From an uncultured Mailhella sp. (lineage in GTDB: Bacteria; Desulfobacterota; Desulfovibrionia; Desulfovibrionales; Desulfovibrionaceae), in assembly GCF_944324995.1 (NCBI RefSeq), contig NZ_CALUYL010000012.1, positions 1 to 64,000 of the forward strand: a DNA stretch of 64,000 nucleotides, in the 5' to 3' direction. Under the pieces are notes generated by a model. It was not told the origin of the DNA. It did not search any database and saw nothing but the letters and a program-made list of their open reading frames with translations. The first letter of the stretch is position 1. Each line of letters opens with the position of its first letter. This document shows, piece after piece, positions 61,731 through 64,000 of this stretch. The position numbers were made by a program, and so were the translations under genes.

Positions 61731-62474
61731 ATGGTCAGCGATCTGTTCATCATCGGCGCAGCGTGGTTCATCGGCGCATTCATCAACGGTCTCACGGGCA
61801 TGGGCGGCACGCTCATCGCCCTGCCGCTCATCACGATATTCATTTCATCCAAAAGCATCATTCTCATCAGCTTCATCGCCAGCATCATGGTCGGCCTGAT
61901 GACCCTGCTGCTCTACTGGCGCTACATCGACGTCAAGGACGTGCTCGGTTTCTGGATTCCCGCCCTGCCGGGCATCGTCATCGGCGTATGGACGCTCAAA
62001 ATCGTGGACGTCGAGCTTCTGGAACTTCTGCTGTGCATCATCATCGTGCTGCACATCACCGTGCAGCTCATTCAGGACTGGCTCGGAACCTGCATGGCCC
62101 CGAGAGCCGCCATGAAATACATCTGCGGCTTCATTGCCGGATTCTTCGGCGGCTCCATCGGCATCAACGGCCCCATCATGGCCATGTACGCCTCGCTCAT
62201 GTGTCTGGACAAAAACAAGGCCCGCGGCTTCTTCACCTCGTCCACCGTGGCGTCGCTCGTCAGTCTCGGCATCGTCATCAGCAACGGGCTCATCACCGAA
62301 GACATCGTCCGCGCCTCGTCCTGGGTGGCTCCGTCCGCCGTGCTCGGCTTCCTGTGCGCCTGGCCGCTTGCCAAACGCATCCGGCAGGAAACCTTTCACA
62401 ACGCCCTGCTCATTCTGCTCGGCGTGGCCGCCGTCTCGCTGTTCATGCGCGTGTTGCCCTACCTCACGCGCTGA
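61731..62474 (+). CDS. TauE/SafE-family sulfite/organosulfonate exporter, copy 2
   Basis: A 247-residue paralogue of the preceding protein, of identical length and alignable without gaps; most residues match, including AAWFIGAFINGLTGMGG, the QLIQDWLGTCMAPRA loop and the C-terminal TFHNALLILLGVAAVSLF. Differences cluster in the SSKSIILISFIASIMV helix and in the INIKEV/IDVKDV loops. The pair arose by tandem duplication. It may export a related but different anion, or work together with copy 1. A terminator follows. Confidence 0.9.
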   Translation: MVSDLFIIGAAWFIGAFINGLTGMGGTLIALPLITIFISSKSIILISFIASIMVGLMTLLLYWRYIDVKDVLGFWIPALPGIVIGVWTLKIVDVELLELLLCIIIVLHITVQLIQDWLGTCMAPRAAMKYICGFIAGFFGGSIGINGPIMAMYASLMCLDKNKARGFFTSSTVASLVSLGIVISNGLITEDIVRASSWVAPSAVLGFLCAWPLAKRIRQETFHNALLILLGVAAVSLFMRVLPYLTR

Positions 62475-62522
62475 CGCGCCGCAGCGGCAGCGCCGCTTCT
62501 CCCCCCCTTCATGACGCAACCA

Positions 62523-62565
62523 GGGCGCAGCCTGCCGCAAACGGCAAACTGCGCCCCGTTTTTTG
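62523..62565 (+). terminator. Terminator of the TauE/SafE pair
   Basis: GGGCGCAG pairs with CTGCGCCC, inner TGCCG pairs with CGGCA, followed by CGTTTTTTGC. Confidence 0.85.
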
Positions 62566-62907
62566 CTATCCGCTTCGGCTCCCCGAAGGCATCGCCCGAG
62601 AATCGCCCCCCTCCGGTCTTCTTCCGCCGTGCTTTCCCCGGTCGCTCCCGCGCTTCGGACGCAGGGCCCCCGGTTTTCCCCTGCATCCTGCCGCCGCGCC
62701 GTTTCCGCCCGTTCCCCGTCGCGCTCTGCTCGCTCTTCGGTCGTCCCTGGTCACGCCCCGCCCGTTTATCGCTCCTCCTGTCCGTTCATCGGCCGCGCCT
62801 GCCTGTTCACCGGCGTCGTTCACCGAACATGCGCCGTCCGTTCCCCGGCCGGAGCATCGCGCACGCCCGGCTTCCGGCCCGGCCGCCCGGCAAAACCCGC
62901 GAAAATG

Positions 62908-62945
62908 CAAAAAGCCCGCGCTCTGCCTGAAGCAAAACGCGGGCC
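62908..62945 (-). terminator. Terminator of nadB
   Basis: On the minus strand GCCCGCG..CGCGGGC is followed by TTTTTGC. Confidence 0.75.
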
Positions 62946-62976
62946 TGCGATTTATTCCCTGCGGAATGTTCTGCCG

Positions 62977-64000
62977 CTAATCCTTGCGGTAGTGGCAGCC
63001 CAGACTCTGCTTGTTGCGCAGCGCGGCCTGAGTGATGAGGTAGCCCGTCTGGCAGCCGTGGAACAGATGCACCAGAGGCTGCGTGAGCGGCGTATGCTTG
63101 TAGAAGTCGTGCAGGTGGCTGGACAGATCGCGCAGATCGGCAAAGGCGCGGCGCAGTCTGCTTTCGGTGCGGATGATGCCCACATAGTTCCACATGATGT
63201 GGCGTATGGTGGCCCAGTCCTGCGCGATGAGCGCGGGATCGTCGTTGTGCTCGTTGCCGGGATGCTTCCAGTCGGCGATTTCGGCAAAGATGCTCGTGTC
63301 GAAATGCTCGGAGCCCAGACGCGCGGCGATGTCGTTGCCCGCGGAAATGCCCCAGAGCAGGGCTTCCAGCAGAGAGGTGCTGGCCAGGCGGTTGGCGCCG
63401 TGAATGCCCGTGCAGCTGCATTCGCCCACGGCATAGAGTCTGTCGAGCGTGGTTCTGCCGCGCAGATCCACCAGAATGCCGCCGCAGAAGTAATGCGCCA
63501 CGGGCACGATGGGCAAGGGCTGCGTGCGCATGTCTATGCCGATTTTCCGGCAGCTCTCGAACACCGTGGGGAAGCGGCGGGTCACGTCGCAGTCGAGGGT
63601 GGAGCAGTCGAGCAGCATGTGATTCTCGCCGGTGGCCAGCATTTCGCTCACGATGGCCTGCGAAACCACGTCGCGGGGCGCGAGATCGCCGCGGGGATCG
63701 TAGCGGCTCACGAAGCGCTCGCCGTGGCTGTTCACCACATGGGCGCCCTCGCCGCGCAGGGCCTCGGTGAGCAGGGGAATCTGCTGCGCGTGATTGAACA
63801 GGCCCGTGGGATGGAACTGCATGAATTCCATGTTGGCCAGACGCACGCCCGCGCGGTGCGCCATGCTGATGCCCGAACCCGTGGCCCACGGATTGTTCGT
63901 GGAATACAGATACACCTGACCCACGCCGCCCGTGGCGAGCACGGTGTTTTCGGCGAGATGGAGCTCCACTTCCTGCGTGGCCTCGTTGAAGGCGTAGGCG
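62977..64000 (-). CDS. nadB: L-aspartate oxidase, C-terminal part (5' end outside window)
   Basis: The last 340 codons of L-aspartate oxidase, the flavoenzyme making iminoaspartate for NAD synthesis. Visible landmarks are TVLATGGVGQVYLYSTNNPWATGSG, NMEFMQFHPTGLF, LLTEALRGEGAHVVN, and the active-site region VAHYFCGGILVDLRGRT with GECSCTGIHGANRLASTSLLEAL. In anaerobes fumarate usually serves as electron acceptor. The C-terminal helical domain (SRLRRAFADLRDLSSHLHDFY) and closing QSLGCHYRKD are complete. The frame is open to base 64000; the N-terminal FAD motif is beyond the window. Confidence 0.93.
   Translation of the reverse strand, partial: AYAFNEATQEVELHLAENTVLATGGVGQVYLYSTNNPWATGSGISMAHRAGVRLANMEFMQFHPTGLFNHAQQIPLLTEALRGEGAHVVNSHGERFVSRYDPRGDLAPRDVVSQAIVSEMLATGENHMLLDCSTLDCDVTRRFPTVFESCRKIGIDMRTQPLPIVPVAHYFCGGILVDLRGRTTLDRLYAVGECSCTGIHGANRLASTSLLEALLWGISAGNDIAARLGSEHFDTSIFAEIADWKHPGNEHNDDPALIAQDWATIRHIMWNYVGIIRTESRLRRAFADLRDLSSHLHDFYKHTPLTQPLVHLFHGCQTGYLITQAALRNKQSLGCHYRKD

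Larger units (their letters stand above)
62475..62976. other. Intergenic region between the TauE/SafE pair and nadB
   Basis: About 500 bp between convergent genes, holding the two terminators at 62523-62565 and 62908-62945. Between them is GC-rich sequence with loosely repeated (C/G)GTTCA(C/T)CGG(C) words around 62775-62840 and no supported gene. Confidence 0.5.

Noticed and set aside
62570..62905. Tandem repeat built on GTTCACCGG words.
   Set aside because: The units vary in length and cannot be aligned cleanly; probably chance in GC-rich sequence.

Overview
The window is about 64 kb of GC-rich bacterial chromosome. The gene content points to a strictly anaerobic, probably gut-associated Desulfovibrionaceae (Desulfovibrio/Bilophila/Mailhella-like): a nine-gene aldehyde-oxidoreductase locus in the order I recall for Desulfovibrio vulgaris DVU1559-DVU1551, a one-chain pyruvate:ferredoxin oxidoreductase, rubrerythrin, a TAXI-type TRAP transporter, TauE/SafE exporters and an Mla lipid-transport operon. 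The family assignment is inference from gene content, since no rRNA is present.

Layout. 1-9.2 kb: a co-directional molybdenum-hydroxylase locus (catalytic subunit end, multidomain Fe-S/FAD/CCG protein, small CxxC protein, methyltransferase, C-GCAxxG-C-C protein, radical SAM protein, short AMP-ligase, XdhC, MobA-like/HD fusion). 9.2-19.6 kb: a compositionally mixed surface-glycan island. It opens with an AT-rich 0.9-kb non-coding stretch and a tyrosine-recombinase-like gene that appears to have lost most catalytic residues and carries two related palindromes upstream. Three intact GT2 glycosyltransferases, one GT2 relic, a UDP-galactopyranose mutase, a frameshifted FrhB/pyruvyl-transferase fusion and galE follow; glf and galE would supply UDP-galactofuranose and UDP-galactose. 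19.9-29.0 kb: an unknown membrane protein, a large AsmA-like protein, hypC, the complete mlaEFDCA operon and gpt. 29.2-32.9 kb: the PFOR gene and tRNA-Leu(CAG).

33.2-39.0 kb: a cassette of two esterase-like hydrolases and an ATP-grasp ligase, an iron-sulfur flavoprotein-like gene, an eroded CRISPR-like array (58-61-bp period, no cas genes in the window) and a membrane metallophosphoesterase. 39.3-47.1 kb: an AT-rich winged-helix-like small gene, a bifunctional RelA/SpoT, a peptide-binding protein, and a SWIM-SNF2 helicase in the opposite direction. 47.5-52.8 kb: a sirtuin, an ArsR regulator and a TAXI-TRAP transporter coupled to a zinc-ribbon membrane protein. 53.4-59.5 kb (minus strand): two tandem paralogues of unknown function, a membrane-anchored glutaredoxin-like protein, cyclophilin, asparaginase and YigZ. 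59.7-64 kb: rubrerythrin, two tandem TauE/SafE paralogues and the 3' part of nadB.

Several long GC-rich intergenic stretches hold no convincing gene but contain degenerate repeats and hairpins. The features most likely to repay follow-up are the aldehyde-oxidoreductase accessory locus, whose overall job is not settled as far as I know, the degenerate recombinase with palindromic sites at the head of the glycan island, the CRISPR relic, and the esterase/esterase/ATP-grasp cassette.
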